Positions 49,708 to 63,601 of a stretch of 64,000 nt of DNA are shown here, in pieces. Positions within the stretch are counted from its first letter, which is position 1; each line of letters starts with the position of its first letter. Position numbers and translations under genes: made by a program. Location: contig NC_054534.1 in the NCBI RefSeq assembly GCF_017654505.1, positions 25,673,189 through 25,737,188 of the forward strand, given 5' to 3'. The notes under the pieces were generated by a model. That model saw only the letters and a program-made list of their open reading frames with translations. It was not told where the DNA came from and ran no database searches. Source of the DNA: Polyodon spathula (Eukaryota; Chordata; Actinopteri; Acipenseriformes; Polyodontidae).

Positions 49708-51101
49708 CGAGGGCGCTGAGGCAGCAAGGACCTGAGGGTAAAGGGGTGTCAAGGCCGAGACACGGGCGCCGAAGCACCGAGCACCAAGTACCGAGGGCTT
49801 CAAGCACCAAAGGTGCTGAGCTGTGTGTTGCAGTCTGGGCTGTTTGCAGTCACACAACCAGGAACAGCGCAGTTGCGCAACATTTAGCTCAGACATCAGC
49901 TGCAGAGTCCTGAGTCCGGGGAAGTGGCAAGCCGACTTCCAGCAATAAATTGCCAAGGAACTTACAGAAAAATTCGGAGAGAAGGGCTCTTTTAAAAGAT
50001 ACAATCAAGCAACTGGAAAGAGGTTAGTTATACGCACCTTACTTACCTGGTTGTGAGAGGCAAAAGAGAACGAGTTCTTCGTGTGGTAATTATTTATTAC
50101 CTCGGTGAGGCGGGACCAAGGACATTACTCCGTGGAGGGGCCTATCGGCAGCTTTGATATAAAATGTTCAGTGAATACCTGACAAGCAGGCATGTCCCAA
50201 AGGTATTGGTTGGTGGTTGTCTTCCAATTGAAAGGGAACCTGAGCTTTGCTGGACGGTGAAAGAGCAAGCTTTTCAAATACTAACATACATTCATATTGC
50301 CACTTGGCAGGTGACATTTAACTTAAAAGGGAAAAGGAAAGGATTTGACAATGTTATAAATGTTGCTATTGACCAGAAACCGTAAGTGTGTAATCTTAGC
50401 TGGAAGAAGCCTCCTTCCAAAGTATAATAGCGGACATGACAGCTCATTTGCACTTTATTTGCAAGGAAATCTTTCCAGGGAAACTTTATTTTCCACTCTT
50501 GTCCATACTTCCTGGGCCCAAAGCTGCTAAAAAAAATAGGGATGTGGCTGTAGTGTTGATTTACCAAGTATATTAGAAATGACCTTGGGAAGGGGACCAG
50601 GGGCTTTGTGATATATCTCACTCCAGCACTTTCCTTTCATTTGATGGGTCTTTTGAGTTCAAAGTAGATGACACAGGTTTAGGACTCCCAGTGGGCGTTA
50701 AGAAAATGAAGGCTGTGAAAATTTTAGTACTTTACTGTCATATAGCTTGTGTCAAGTGATTTATACAGGAAATGCTACAACAGTGTTTACTGTGTGGAAG
50801 CTTCGCCCTGTGTATCATGTCACAACACATACAGTGGCCTACCAATTCATGCAGTATCCTAAAAAGAAAAACTAAAACAATAAAACCAATCCAAACACAA
50901 TTCAAACCTGAATCCCATCACAAAGCATTATTTAGTACACCCCCGGCTACCTACCTGTCTTTTAAAAGTTGCTTACAGATTAATTTCTAAAATATTAGGG
51001 GGAAGGTTAGTTGCTGCACCAAAAACTATGCCCTTCCTGCAGCTAGTTTTAATTGTAAGGGCTTGCATGGGCAGACGCTGGCGTGGTTTACATGCAAAAA
51101 T
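49708..51101. other. Intergenic, no gene recognised
   Basis: Mixed composition, with a GC-richer patch of GGCACCGAG-like words at 49703-49810. The frame at 50164-50385 has no recognisable domain. Confidence 0.45.
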
Positions 51102-51349
51102 AAGCCACAGCCATATGATATTCAAAGGGAGCCAAATCCTTTGTTTTAGAAGAGGATTCAGTGAAGGGGAATGCCCAGCCTGAACAGGGGGAAGAGCGTT
51201 ACTAAAAGGTTAGTTAATACACTTCAATAGCCAAAGCTTGGGTGTTTTTAGTAACTTTCTCCTTGTTCAGGCTGGGAATTCACGTTCACTGAACCCTCAC
51301 CTCAGACAAAACATTTGGTTCCCTTTTTATTCCATATGGCTGGGACTTG
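51102..51349. repeat. Long imperfect foldback repeat
   Basis: The left arm (AGCCACAGCCATATGATATT ... CCCAGCCTGAACAGGGGGAA) is mirrored by the right arm (TCTCCTTGTTCAGGCTGGGA ... TTCCATATGGCTGGGACTT). Each arm is about 100 bases, the loop about 50. It is probably a non-autonomous foldback transposon. No coding capacity. Confidence 0.75.
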
Positions 51350-51394
51350 ATTGATCATCAGTTAATCAATCAAGACGGATGTAATGTGGGGCTA

Positions 51395-51719
51395 TGTAGC
51401 ATGAATGTTGTTAAAATGTATATTTGTATTTAGGCACGGGGATTGCACAATGGGTGGAAGAAAGGGGAGCACAATTAGTTCACGTGCAGATGTACCGAGA
51501 TTCCAGTTGAATGATTGATTAGCAGTCGAGTTTCGGTACAGCTGCATAAAAGAGGCAGTGTTTCACACACTCAGGGTTGTGTGTTCAGAGAGAGAGTCTG
51601 TCTATTTGTTTTGTAACAGTGCCTGTTTTGCTGAAATCTTTCAATTTGAATAAATGCACAGGAAGCGCAGTTTTATCCCAGTCTGCTACAGTGCTGTGGA
51701 TTCATTTCCTGGTCTGACA
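51395..51719 (+). mobile_element. Probable solo LTR
   Basis: Starts near TGTAGCATGAATG and ends near GGTCTGACA. Inside are a TATA-like GCATAAAAGAGG near 51545 and GAATAAATGCAC near 51648, in the order expected for U3-R-U5. No target duplication could be matched, so borders may be off by tens of bases. Confidence 0.4.
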
Positions 51720-51884
51720 CCACCCCTACATCCATTCCTATCACAATTCCACATGTGGATTTGGCTAGAATGGGATTTTATCCCCATCCCTGCCAAACTT
51801 AAATTCAAAATTTAAAATCTTTATTTATACACTACACTAACCATACATTATTTACACTTGCAGGGCTTCCACCCTGCCACAAGG

Positions 51885-51885
<1 letters not shown>

Positions 51886-51932
<47 letters not shown>
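51886..51932. repeat. (ATT)n microsatellite
   Basis: About 15 ATT units. Confidence 0.95.
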
Positions 51933-51935
<3 letters not shown>

Positions 51936-53227
51936 AATTAGGATTAAACCACTAGTCATTGGAAAAACAACAAAATCAGTTAGATACAGAGTATACTTGT
52001 ACTTCTCTGCTAAAATAATACATTCCTGTTAAACATAATTAATAGCTTTTGAACATTGCAAACATTATTTTCTGGAAAGTAATGTCTTAGTAATTTCCTG
52101 CAGCACATAATACAGAAATATAATGTACCTTAAGTATTTTTTGTTTCTTTGGTATACAGTAGCAGATTCAGACTGTCGTCTGCATGTGAACATGACCAGC
52201 ACTGCAATGTGATAATCAGGCAGTATTGGCGCTGTACTGTAAGACAATAACACATAACAAATGTTATGTAGAAGTGTTCATAAACAGTGATAAATAACGC
52301 AACATCTGAAATCTGTCTGTCTGTTTGACTTCTACATGATGTTTTTTAAGGTTAATGATGAAAGATATGTTTTTTTAAAGAGATATTTATAGTTTGTCAG
52401 TTTTGTTTCCTGTTTTCTTCACTTTGAGTTTATGTCAAGTTCACAGATGAAAATCAGCACTGTAGATTCTTCCTGGAAAAAGACGGTGCTGTATAACATG
52501 GGTCATTTTGAAAGAGCTGATCCTCTTTTATTTATTTATGTTTGTTCCTTTCTGAGCTATAACGTTTCTCTATGATGTAATTTAACTGCTGCAGGGGTAA
52601 CAGACTGACAATGCAGGGAAGATAAGCTTCATCGTATAACTACACTTGTAAAACACAGGCAAGGTCAGTTTCCACACAGTGCACAGAAGGACAAACTATT
52701 CAGGAATGTCTTCAGTGATAAGCCATGGAATTTTATTTATAACATTTAACATAACCTTGAGGTCACTGCAGCTTTAAAATGTCAAGCAGAAACAAGTAAA
52801 AATGGAGAACTACAAGTAATACCCGAATGCATAGCACTCAAGTTTAAAACAACAGAATAAAAAGATTGCACTAATGTAAAGCTGCATATGTTTATTCTTT
52901 GATTAATCATATTATTCATGATTGTTTCTGTGTTACTGTACAGTTTTTAACAAATTAACAAAATGGTTCATCTGAAAAAAGAACTGTATTGGCCATTTTT
53001 TTGGTGCTAGTTCTATTTCACACCACTAAGTGGTGCTGTGCAGCAACAAAACAACTAAAGTGTCAGACTGTTCAAATGTAAACAAACAAGAATGTGTTTA
53101 TTTTTGTTCATGTTTAGACAGAAACATTTATTGGGGGGTTATTTTTTTGTGTTGCTATAAATATAACTTTATACAATGCACAGAGTTTAAAACCATACAT
53201 ACCACTTTATTCACTTTAAACAGGGGA

Positions 53228-53230
53228 TAT

Positions 53231-53284
<54 letters not shown>

Positions 53285-53293
53285 TATATAATA
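53228..53293. repeat. (TA)n microsatellite
   Basis: About 24 TA units with a short interrupted extension. Open frames across it encode YI repeats only. Confidence 0.95.
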
Positions 53294-54248
53294 TGCATAT
53301 GCATGCTAGGTAGAGTGTACAATGTGCAGTTTCTTTCTTCATTATAAATGTAGTCTGATATGAAGCAATTTTTTGTTACTAATTCAGTACCATTATAGAT
53401 TGCAATGTCTATGTAAAGAAAAGTGGTTAAAAAGCTTTGTAAATTCAATCCTTAATGTTTTGGAAATTCCAGAGTTACTCATATTTCTTACATGATCCAG
53501 CTGTAAATATTCAATTAAATTGCATGAATGCCTAATACACCAGTCTGTTTTACCCAGCTGGTGGCTTGCCCTGAATCTTTTTTCATTAACCCCTATCGTT
53601 ACATCACCCACCCACCCCCTGACCACTTATTTTTCAGGGCTCAGCAATGAAAGTTATCACATACTATAGCTTCTCGTAGAAGATGGCTGCCACACCATCA
53701 CAGCAGTTTACATGACACTCAGCCATTCCACAATAAAACATGTCATCTTTATTTGATGTAGCACATACTCATTACAACCGTTTTAAATCTGCTATGTGAT
53801 TATGGATTTAATGGAGCAGAGGTAGTTTAAGAAACAGGGTCATTGTTTGAACCAGTAAGGAGCTACTTGGTACTAGTATAAAATATCAGAATAATCATAA
53901 TTCATTGATTCTTTTAACTGTTTAAATTCACTTTGTATCATTTTGTAGTTCAGTTTTCACACCCTGGTGTATTTTAAAGAAGATTAAAGCACCATTGTGG
54001 TTTCAGGGCCGAAGTAACCATATAGTATTGCAAATTGAAGAGGACGGCAGGGGGGCTGGGGGAGGGCAAAAACGGTACATAATTACATTTTATACTTCAC
54101 ATTTCTTTAGTCGTAAAATGTTCAACATCTTAGATCACTGTTTCTTGTTCTGCAAAACATATTGCTGATGTTAGGGAACCATATCACTAGCAGTGATGTA
54201 GTCCTAAATGTGGAAGTACGGGAACGCTTGGTGTCAGGCGAAATCAGG

Positions 54249-55551
54249 GTGCGTTCAACTAGGCTAGTTCGCAGGGAACCGTGTTCGGCAAGTTGAACGG
54301 TTTACTGAACATTACCCCCAAACATTTAAAAATGGCGTTTAGATCAACTTTGGATTTAGCTGCACTAATGGCTTTATCAGTTATATTAGACGAATTTATG
54401 GATGATAGCGACCTTAATAGCGCTCAGTTGGTTGAAATTTTTAACGTAACGTCACTTACAAAAGTATTAAAGCGAAATACGAAATGAGTAAAGCGAGACA
54501 TGGATTCGGAGCTAACTCGGTTTTTATTTGCCAACACGGAACTGATCAACAGGCAACTAAATGAGTGCTGCACTGTTATATGACTCTCCGGTTGCTATCA
54601 GCTGCAGCCACGCTCTCTAATCCAGTTCTCTCCTATTTCTCAGCACTGTTCCGTTTGTCTCTAGTCGAGGTTATACGCCGAGAGGATAACTTTTTTCATT
54701 AAGAAACCGTTTTTCATTAAGAAAACCTGACTCCTCTTTTCTAGCACCCCTCCAAACCCTTCTGCTCTCTTTTACTGCGTGACCACCTATTTGGTAGTGC
54801 TGCTGCCGTCCACAGACAAGAATGGGTCTCCAGTTCCGCCGCCGCTACACTATGTTTTATATTGAGTAGCATAATAAAACATGAGAAACTCTACATTGCT
54901 TTTGAAATAGTTTAATAATCACATAATTTAATAGTGAAACCTACAACGTAATACATGACGGCTCAGCTGTAGAGGTGCTACATATATTCTGCCATTTCAT
55001 GCTAGTTCTGTGCAAGGCTGAGTTTTGAGTAGCCTATTTAAATCATCCCTAGTCACTTTATTTAAAAGTTTCAGGCAAAGTATGTCAATTTTTTTTGCTT
55101 GTATCAGGCTAGGTTGCGGTTTAATTAGCAACTTTGTATTTACTGCAGTATACTATCTTGCAACTTTTAAAATGATGTAAACTGACCCTTATTCAAATTA
55201 GATATTTACTAATTACTCACTTTAGACTAATTAGTTAATATTTATCATCAGCAATATACATATGCCTATATATTTTACCATTTTTAAACATATTTGACCA
55301 ATTTTATATTTAAAAAACATGTGTTTAATTCACATTATATTATAAACAAACATATCTGATGTAATTCTTTCTGCTTCTTGCTTTGTCATACATTGACAAA
55401 ACCTATCCATCGCCGAGAGTCACAGAAATGTTCTTCCATCCAGTAGCCATTTTTGTTCGCATTAAACTGCCTCTTTAGAGTGTTCGCTACCGTTCGCAAA
55501 TGTTTGCGACGAACAGACCACAAACGCAAACGTTCGTCTAGTTGAACGCAT
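54249..55551. mobile_element. Harbinger/PIF-like non-autonomous element
   Basis: The left end GTGCGTTCAACTAGGCTAG is mirrored by the right end CTAGTTGAACGCATG, giving terminal inverted repeats of about 14 bases. GTTCG words are enriched inside both ends. Length about 1.3 kb. The interior has one short open frame at 54281-54487 and no transposase. The class is suggested by the GCGTTC-type ends; a 3-base TWA duplication was not confirmed. Confidence 0.5.
54332..54487 (+). pseudogene. Short acidic N-terminal fragment in the element
   Basis: From the inner ATG at 54332, 51 codons read MAFRSTLDLAALMALSVILD and then EFMDDSDLNSAQLVEIFN, ending in TGA at 54485-54487. Acidic and helical, without a catalytic motif. 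It could be the leftover start of a Harbinger protein; this is inference from its place. Confidence 0.3.
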
Positions 55552-55739
55552 GCCTGGTCTCCCCTGGAGCAGGCTTGTGGTTGTGGAGCCTGTTGCTAAG
55601 CAAAGGACGCATTGAAGTTCCTTCCATATTCAAATGAGACGGAGCATTATTGGATTTCATTAAATTACCCTGACAATGATTCTTATACAAAAACGTTACT
55701 AATACAGGGTAATCGAAACGTTTTACCGATTTTATATCT

Positions 55740-55868
55740 CTGAAAATCTCCGATGACTGTCCTGGAAATCGCTAGATTTGTAGCTAGTTGCTTTTGACAA
55801 CGCTTCTCGCCAAGTCAGCTCTTAAAGTCACTAGATTTGGAGAGAAATTCGCTAAATTGGCAACACTG
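55740..55868 (-). repeat. DNA-transposon terminal fragment
   Basis: On the minus strand it starts CAGTGTTGCCAATTTAGCGA and continues with repeated CTAGATTT-type words. This text resembles the end of a fish hAT-like element. The other end was not found. Confidence 0.4.
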
Positions 55869-56589
55869 CTTGAAGGTGAAGGGAAAAAAAAAAAAAAAAG
55901 ATTTCCGCAGGGCTTACTGACACAACAAGGACAACAGATCTCAAGCCCAAGCACTGAAATTAGAGTGCCACTGAAATTATGTGCCATTTAAGCATTTTCC
56001 TAACACATCGGTAAAGATTATTTAATTCTTTAAAGTTAATTCTTAGGATCTGCCTACAGAAAACAGTACCGGAGGATTTGCTCTGCATGATTATATGATC
56101 ACTAACCTACACGTTAGAGACCAGTTTTATTGTAGTTAAGGAACACAATACGATATTGTACAAATGAGGTACAATGAAAATACGATGTGTTTGAAGTAGC
56201 CTGCACATCTGTTATCAATTGTTATTTATAACTGTAAGCTCATGTATGGTGGTAGAATCCATTGATCATAAATATTGTCACTGTAGAGCTGACAATAGAT
56301 GTCACTAAAGTTTGTAACCAGAGTGATGATAGTCGTATTGTTTTGTGATGATGTAAAAAACAAACAAACAAACAAAAACATAATCTGGTGTACATAATTT
56401 GTTTATACATTGATGTGGTAAGAGGTTATTGTCTCACTCCACAGGTTAGACCTAATAGCTCAATTTGTGTGTGCTGAGTAATTTGCATTGCTCTTAAGCT
56501 TACATAGGCCGCAATGCAAAATAATTGCCTGCCACGAGGCAATTTGGATTTTGCAGCCGCAATTGTTTGCACTGCGCCTATTCTTACAT

Positions 56590-56950
56590 CAGACCCTGAG
56601 ACTACTAGATTCTGGGAATATATGTCTGTCCGTCTGTATCTCACACACACGTGTGGAGAACCGCTTATCCAATTGTCATGACACTTGTTCTTAACATTTT
56701 TTTAGTATATGTTAAAAAGAATATCAGATTCTGGGAAATTAGGGGCTTCTGTCTGTCACACTTACAGTTCTGCATATATCTGGAGAACTGTGTATCCAAT
56801 TGTCATTGAACTTGGTATTAACATTATGTATGAGTCATTAAGAATATCACATTCTGGGGATATATGGATGTGTCTGTACATCTATCTGTCTGTATTTCAC
56901 AATAACATTTTTCATATCTTGAAAACCACTTATTAAATTATGATGAAACA
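56590..56950. repeat. Three-unit tandem array, about 120-bp unit
   Basis: Units begin with AGATTCTGGG/ACATTCTGGG near 56608, 56726 and 56849. Each continues with CTGTCTGT, a CACA or TCACA stretch, GGAGAACCGCTTATCCAATT-like text and a CATTAAGAATATCA-like end. Divergence between units is moderate. One unit also occurs alone at 46590-46720. Confidence 0.75.
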
Positions 56951-58342
56951 TTTAATTGCCATTTCTTATTCTATTATACTATGCTTTACATACTATATCA
57001 TTGTGTTTGCTCCAGGTTTTCACTGAAGCCACGAGAGGTAAAAGTCTGGCCAAGAGCAGCTGTTAGGAGCATGTGTGGTCCTCCAGTACAATGGCTAGGC
57101 AGGCCAGTACCCTCAGCTGGCTAAGGGCACAAGGCTGTATAAATATAGGTCAAGTTGTTGCAATTGTAAACTTTCTTGGAGCACCAAATTGTCTCACAGA
57201 CTAACTCAAGTAGCATAAGGGTAGGAAGGTATGGTGTCAATTCATACCAGAAAGCAACATATATTAGAAATTCCAATAGACATTCAAGAGAATTCGAATA
57301 CAGTCATTATAAAGAATTTACAGAATAAAAAGACGGTATATGAGATCATGGAAGTTCCCTAACTAACATTTCTTTCTCAGAAGGCACCGGTGCCTTGAAT
57401 TTCAAACCGTTTGTTCTGGTTGTGATTTGTATTGGATTGCCATTTTTCTATGTAATGTAAATGTTTCAGCAACCAATGCTCCCATTTGGTTTTTCATAGG
57501 GTAAGAAAAGGTGACATCAAAGCTGTCTCATACTCTCGGACACAGCATTTTACAGGAGGTCAAGTGTAGGCTACTGCCTGAGCTGAAGTTAGAAAGAGAG
57601 TAGCAGTATAGCAAACTCAGCCCTGAGGTTTGTTCAGATGACTTGGACTGTCTTACTAATTGGCTGTAGTTTTCATAGGTCTGAAGAGTAACAGTAGAGG
57701 GTTAAAGGTTGCTTTGTTGGGAAGATTATTATTTCTATCCATAGCTGAAATGAGACTGAGCTTTGTAAAGTAATTTTTTTACTGTGTAAATTAGTGTAGT
57801 ATGTTGTAAGGATCTCTGTCTGGTAACAGACACGGTTGATTTTACTCAGTAGAGGAACCAATCACAAGTTCACTGTGTTTTTATGACGTCACAATATTTA
57901 TATCCACCTAATTCCTTTTCATCTGTGACTCTGAGGTCCAGTGAACTGTATATGCAAGTCTGTGGATGGTATCAACATAGAAGAGAAAGGGTTTGTTGTG
58001 CTGTAAAATGGTCCTGCATGACTTCAACATGTCTTCAAAACTAGCAGATCAAAGTATTTATGTCACTTAAGCACAATGCCTATTGCAGCGGATTCTTTTT
58101 ATCAGGAATCAATTTTTAATGCTTCACATTTTCAGTGAAGCAGTTACACCACAATGATAGGTAACCCGCCGTGTCTACACTCACCTTTTTAGTGCAAACT
58201 CCAGTGGTGTAAGAATGAGTTGTAGACAGTCTGTGGCTCTAGGCCTTTTCCCTGACTGGTATTTACATGGATCCACTGACATTTTGCCAAAGAAGCAGCA
58301 TAAGCTGCCTAGGCAAAAACTGCTCTGGAAACATTTTAGGGG
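56951..58342. other. Intergenic, nothing recognised
   Basis: AT-rich sequence without a supported gene or transposon. Confidence 0.5.
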
Positions 58343-58442
58343 TAACATGTATATTCTTCATGTATATATTCATGTATATTCTTCATGTATATATTCATGT
58401 ATATTCTTCATGTATATATTCATGTATATGTTCATGTATATT
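58343..58442. repeat. 25-bp tandem repeat
   Basis: About four units of ATTCTTCATGTATATATTCA-TGTAT in tandem. Overlapping open frames code only FMYI-type repeats. Confidence 0.9.
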
Positions 58443-61400
58443 CTTTTGCAATGATAGAATCTATACAAGTCTGTTAAAAGGGGGTTGTGAATTTACACAG
58501 TTCCAAATGATACATTTAATTATAATGAGGATTTGCAAGTAGGTTTGTTTATACAGTATGATGCTGCCAGGCCTGAGGGAATAACCTGCGAATAATCATA
58601 CAACTCGCTGGTGTGGAATCAGGACAGTTGTGTTTGTACTGGAGGAATGCACTGCAGGTTCACCATGAACCCCTCTAGTTATAGTACAATGCAGACCTGT
58701 CTCCATGTGACTGCTGTTATTCCTGAGGGTATTCACGTGAGTTACCAGCTCAGCAATGTAAATATTCTGCAGAGATATATGATAGCCCAGGCTGGTGTTC
58801 TACAAACTCAACTACAGAGCAGATTTCACACATGAAACTGTAAATGTAACACTTTAAGTGCTGTCAGCTAATAATCTATGCACTTCGTTCTCTGAACATT
58901 GTTAGCTTTTATACCATTTCCTTTTACTAGAAGAAACACGTTTCCAGGGTTTGCAAGAGCTAAATGAGGAACAAGAGCCAGACACATAGTTTATATTTAC
59001 CTGGCTTTGAAATGTTACCAGGCTAATCGTCAAATACAAACATTTTTGACTGGTCAAGCACTACAGCCAATGGGGTAAGGGCAATTCTTAGAGCCCTGTG
59101 AACTTTTTGTTATTGTTTATAATTTTTCGTTTTATTACAGATACACATTAATAAAACAACTCAAATAGATTTATATCAATAATTGTATAGTATACATCAT
59201 GTTTTAACTACATACATATTTTTTATTCAATATTATGTTTTTTGTTTTGTTTCTTACATTTTGACAAACAGACCTCGCACAGAAAAATAATTTAGTTATC
59301 ATAATTTCTCATTAGCGACAGTAATGGTAGCATACAATCCCTCAATCTTTTAAATTAACTGCCTATTTGCAATAAATACTGCCTATATAATAACACAATA
59401 AGGTAAAATACAAAATATATATTTACACTGCCCTACTGTTGTGGGGTTGCCATAATAATTGCACATACAGCAATCTACCAATAAAAAAAAAAAAAAAAAA
59501 AAAAGAAAGAAAAAAGATAGGAATTCTATTTCAATCCGATTGCACTGATTCATTCCTTCAAATCCATTCACAACTAAAACGACATTTGCTCCAGTGCAAA
59601 GTTTGCCCTACTTGAAATAAAACAAAGAATTAGCATACTAATACAAAACACAAGCAAACCAGCCACATTTTTCCAAATAAACAGCTAATGCTTAGCAACA
59701 GTATCTTTCGATTCCTATTCCAGCCAACATATCAAAATCTGCACATCATGATTTTGTCAACAACAGCTGCATACATCCCCTCATGCTCAAATTCTTTGCC
59801 GAGTTGTTTAATTGTTATGTGAGGTTTCTGCATTTTAGAAACAAACGTTTCTTCTCTTACGTCACAATCTGAATTCCCAAACGACTCGCTCCAAATTATA
59901 CATGTGCACATAGTCAGAGCTTCCGTTTCCCTTCAGACAGTGTATGTGGTAACGGCTGAGCCTTGGCAACTACGACTGCAGGTATTTATTTCAAGTATTT
60001 TTTATGTAAACCCCCCAATTTAAAAATGCCATTCTATGTTTGCTTTATAATGATTTTTAGTTTAGTTTCGTTTTATATTTGCATTTCGGTTTATTTCATA
60101 TATATGTTATATTTCGTTTTATTTCGTGCTTTTTCGTATTTGCGAAAAACACGGGGCTCTAGCAATTTTCAACTCCTTCAACTCCTCAACCCAGCACATT
60201 CTACCAGTTTTGCTTTACAATTTGATTTAATAAGTTGCTGCTAGCTAATGTATTAAAAATATTCTTCAACTCACCACCAATATTGTGAGAAAATAAACAA
60301 AACTCCCACAACATTTTTTGTTGCCTGTAATTTAGCAATACATTAAAATTAATTTGATTAATTATATATAGAAAGGGATGGTTGTCAGTGACATCTGTCA
60401 CTTGCATTAAGCTATGAGCTAGCCATTTAAGCCCAAGGGCTGCAACTGTTGATAGTGCCTGTCAGCAAAGTGAGGAGCAGCAGCTACTTTCCTGTTTTTA
60501 TTTCACATGTCAATGTGAGGTGAATGGAAAAAGTCACAACAGTCATGCCTGTAATTGGATGTCTCAGAGCGACTCAATGCTTGGCTACATTTCAACCTGC
60601 AGAACCACCACATTTCTAATCAATGAAACCATGATTGCATCATGAAGCACTGACACTTCCACAAAGACACGTCTGGAACAGTTATAAATATGCTTTGGCT
60701 TTGCTGCAGACTCGGGTGTTTCACTCTATAATAACATTTGATTGTATTTCTGAATCATTTCTGTTAATCGGAATTTTCTTTGTAAATGTTCTTTATAGTA
60801 AAACTAGCTCAATGTTTGGGGTACAGGTGGAACCAGGGAGCTCCGGACCTTGAGGCCCTGAACTGGAAATGTAACCATCTATATCACACACCATAGATCT
60901 CTAAAAACAATGTCCAGAGGATGATTATTACTAACATACATTTTGTAGTCTCAAAGGGAGTCTTCAGACAGATTTGATAGCATACGATTTATTTGTTCAG
61001 AAAATGCTGTTTTTGGACAAAAGCTGCCCCAGTACATTTCTTTATGGTATGAACTGTCGTCACATGTGGCTACTGGCTTTCTGCCCTGAGGGTGATTTTT
61101 GTGCTGACAGCGTCAGAAAAGATGCGTTTTGGCAAACAGCTTCACGTTCGGAAGAACATAGCTGTCATCCCTGAGACGCACAGAGAGCAATTTAGCATAG
61201 CCGTGCACCGATGGGCAGCGAGATCCCTGATCAGGAAATTGAACCTCCCCACTGGCAATCCATCCAATTGCATTGCTGCAGAGTGGCCTTCCAGCCCAGC
61301 AACCAGCACCCTCGATTTAATTGGAGCCTGAGGCACTGGTTTTTACTGCTACGCCATGGGACCATTTTGTTCATTTTTAATAGCATATATTCTAAACAGT

Positions 61401-62932
61401 TTAACATAAGCTAAACTCAAAAACTGAAATATCGTTCCTGTGTGTAACATACAAAATGCAGAGGCGCTGTGTTGCATTTGTGGAGGACACTGCAGCCATA
61501 ATTGCTGTGGATAGACATACATTTTGATGGGCATTGCACCAATTGAGAAGGTCACCCCGTACAGCGATAATTTTGAGCCCTGCATTATGTTATGATGTAG
61601 AAGCGTCTTAACCATTCATTCTGTCCAGAATTACCAATAGAAGCTTTTTTTTTTTTTTTTTAATTGTTCTTTTGGCTATGTAGGAAACTAGAAACAGTAT
61701 ATTGTACTACATATAAAAGTGTTGTGATGCCAATCACTGAAAGATAAAATAGTTAAAAACTACAGGTCATCTGGTTTAACCTGTTGTAGACAGAAAATAG
61801 TTGAAATTAGAGATGCATGGAACAGGCACACACAATTATACAATTTCCTTTCACATTTCAAGGCTTGTCTGGCAAATCTGGAATAGAAAAATTGACAGGT
61901 GTTTTTGTAATGTCCTACAGAACTGAATGGGTGAACATCCTTCAGTAAGCCAAGGTTTTCACAAGACACAGCACTGGAACAGAGTAAATCTAGCTTTCCG
62001 TACCACACTCATGGAGATTTGACTTCAGATCTGTTTGGATTAGGTTCTTAAGCATACCAGAATGTTGGAATTCCAAATGATTCAATTAAGTTTTGGGAGA
62101 TCCCTCATGAGGCTTTAGGACTGGGCTGCACTGAAGAAGTAGGTGTGATGGTCTGCCAGGCAGCTTCCTGATTTCCTTAGCCAGCTGCCTGTTTCTGAGT
62201 GTCTGATAAAAAGGATTCTTTGTGGGGTGCAGGTAAGGTCCATTCAAGAAATGCAGCATCAGATCATTCATTTAACTGCTGTGCCACTGTTATTTATTGC
62301 TCCTCGTAGCTCTGAAGGGGTGCGCTGTCTGAGCGCATTTAGACTTGTTATGAACCGTGGAAATGAAAGCTGATCAAAGTATTTACAGCCTTCCTGTCTC
62401 TGTTCTGCTGTGCTGTTATTGCTATACATGTAAGTAAACCCAGATGCACTGTGCCTGAAGACTTTACAGTGTTAGAATAATCAATCAAATCTATCACTGT
62501 TCTTGGATTGCTAGTTACTTGTTGCTGGCTTCAAAAACAGTAGGTTATTTCATACATATAAGTAAACAGTAGCAATAAAAAAGTAAGCAAAAGGTAATGG
62601 TTAAAAATAGAAGTAAAACATTATAAGGTAATAGAGTTTTTTTTATTTGGTGCTATTCATAGCATTAGATATGAATGGCATAGTTGCTCATTGTTTTTGT
62701 ATATCAAGTTGTTACACCAATAAACAGGCAAATCTATTTTTTCTCAGTGTACTTTCAGGAAATTTCAGCAGTGTTCATAAAACATTTACACATTGGGGGT
62801 ATATTAATCTATTAAAAAATAGATTTTTTATGTTGAGTTTTGGTGTTTACAACCAATTACCCCTGCACCTATTTTCTGCCCTTAGTCTCTGTGACATAAA
62901 GACAATGATTCTTGGTGGTAAATCTCCCCAAG
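58443..62932. other. Intergenic, no gene recognised
   Basis: Mostly AT-rich. A GC-richer block at about 61085-61335 has overlapping open frames on both strands but no domain or splice logic that I can support. Confidence 0.45.
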
Positions 62933-63601
62933 TGTGAGGGCGCTAAGTAACGGGAACAAAGTATCCTGGACTGCTTGGCCTGACACTTCGTTCCTAGGGT
63001 TAAAAGGAAGTTGGTCATTTAGAAAAGGGGCAGAGCTTCGGTACATTAACTCATCGACCCGGAAGGGAAATTATGTGGCAGCCGCGGATTGGAATCGTTT
63101 ACCAATGGGTCATGAGTGAGAGTATAAACAGGGAACGAAGAGACGTAATCTGTTCCTTTGTTTTGGTTAAAAAGCATTTAACCCAGAAGGACCCGTATTG
63201 TTGTATCGTGAGTGTTTTGTTTGTTTGTCTAACTGTTACTTGTTATTTGTTAGACAGCTAAACACGTTCCGGAGCTGTTGCTAAAGACCAGCACATACCC
63301 GGAACATCACTGCACTAGAGCACGATAAATTGTATATTCACCACGAGCACTACTCCACTCACTGAGGACTGGTGATTGTGTATGTGTATTGTGTGTGTGT
63401 CTTTTTGTGGATTATCGCGTATTATTATTTGGAACTGCCCGTGCATTAATTATGCCTGTATTACATTTATAATTTCTGTTTGTCAGTTTCGACCATTTGG
63501 ATTACAATTAAAAAACTCATCACTTCATCAGAATTGTGTTTGTCGTTGTTTGGAGCACCGCATCACCTCTACCCCGGCACACTATAACCGACTTTGCCAC
63601 A
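62933..63601 (+). mobile_element. Probable solo LTR
   Basis: About 669 bases from TGTGAGGGCGCTAAG to GACTTTGCCACA, so TG...CA. A TATA-like GAGTATAAACAGGG lies near 63120. It is GC-richer than the flanks at the start, with an AATTAAAAA poly(A)-like site near 63507. The flanking 5-mers (CCAAG and GTCTC) differ, so no target duplication is visible. Not of the 47-kb family. Confidence 0.55.

Larger units (their letters stand above)
51720..54248. other. Intergenic with microsatellites
   Basis: No gene recognised. CCCATCCCTG near 51782-51790 resembles the end of the small foldback family but lacks a second arm. Otherwise AT-rich. Confidence 0.5.

Noticed and set aside
50164..50385. 73-codon frame after the LTR element
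   Set aside because: No domain and no splice or promoter context.
61092..61336. Overlapping open frames on both strands in a GC-richer block
   Set aside because: No domain, splice sites or repeat borders; may be inserted DNA but I cannot support a gene.
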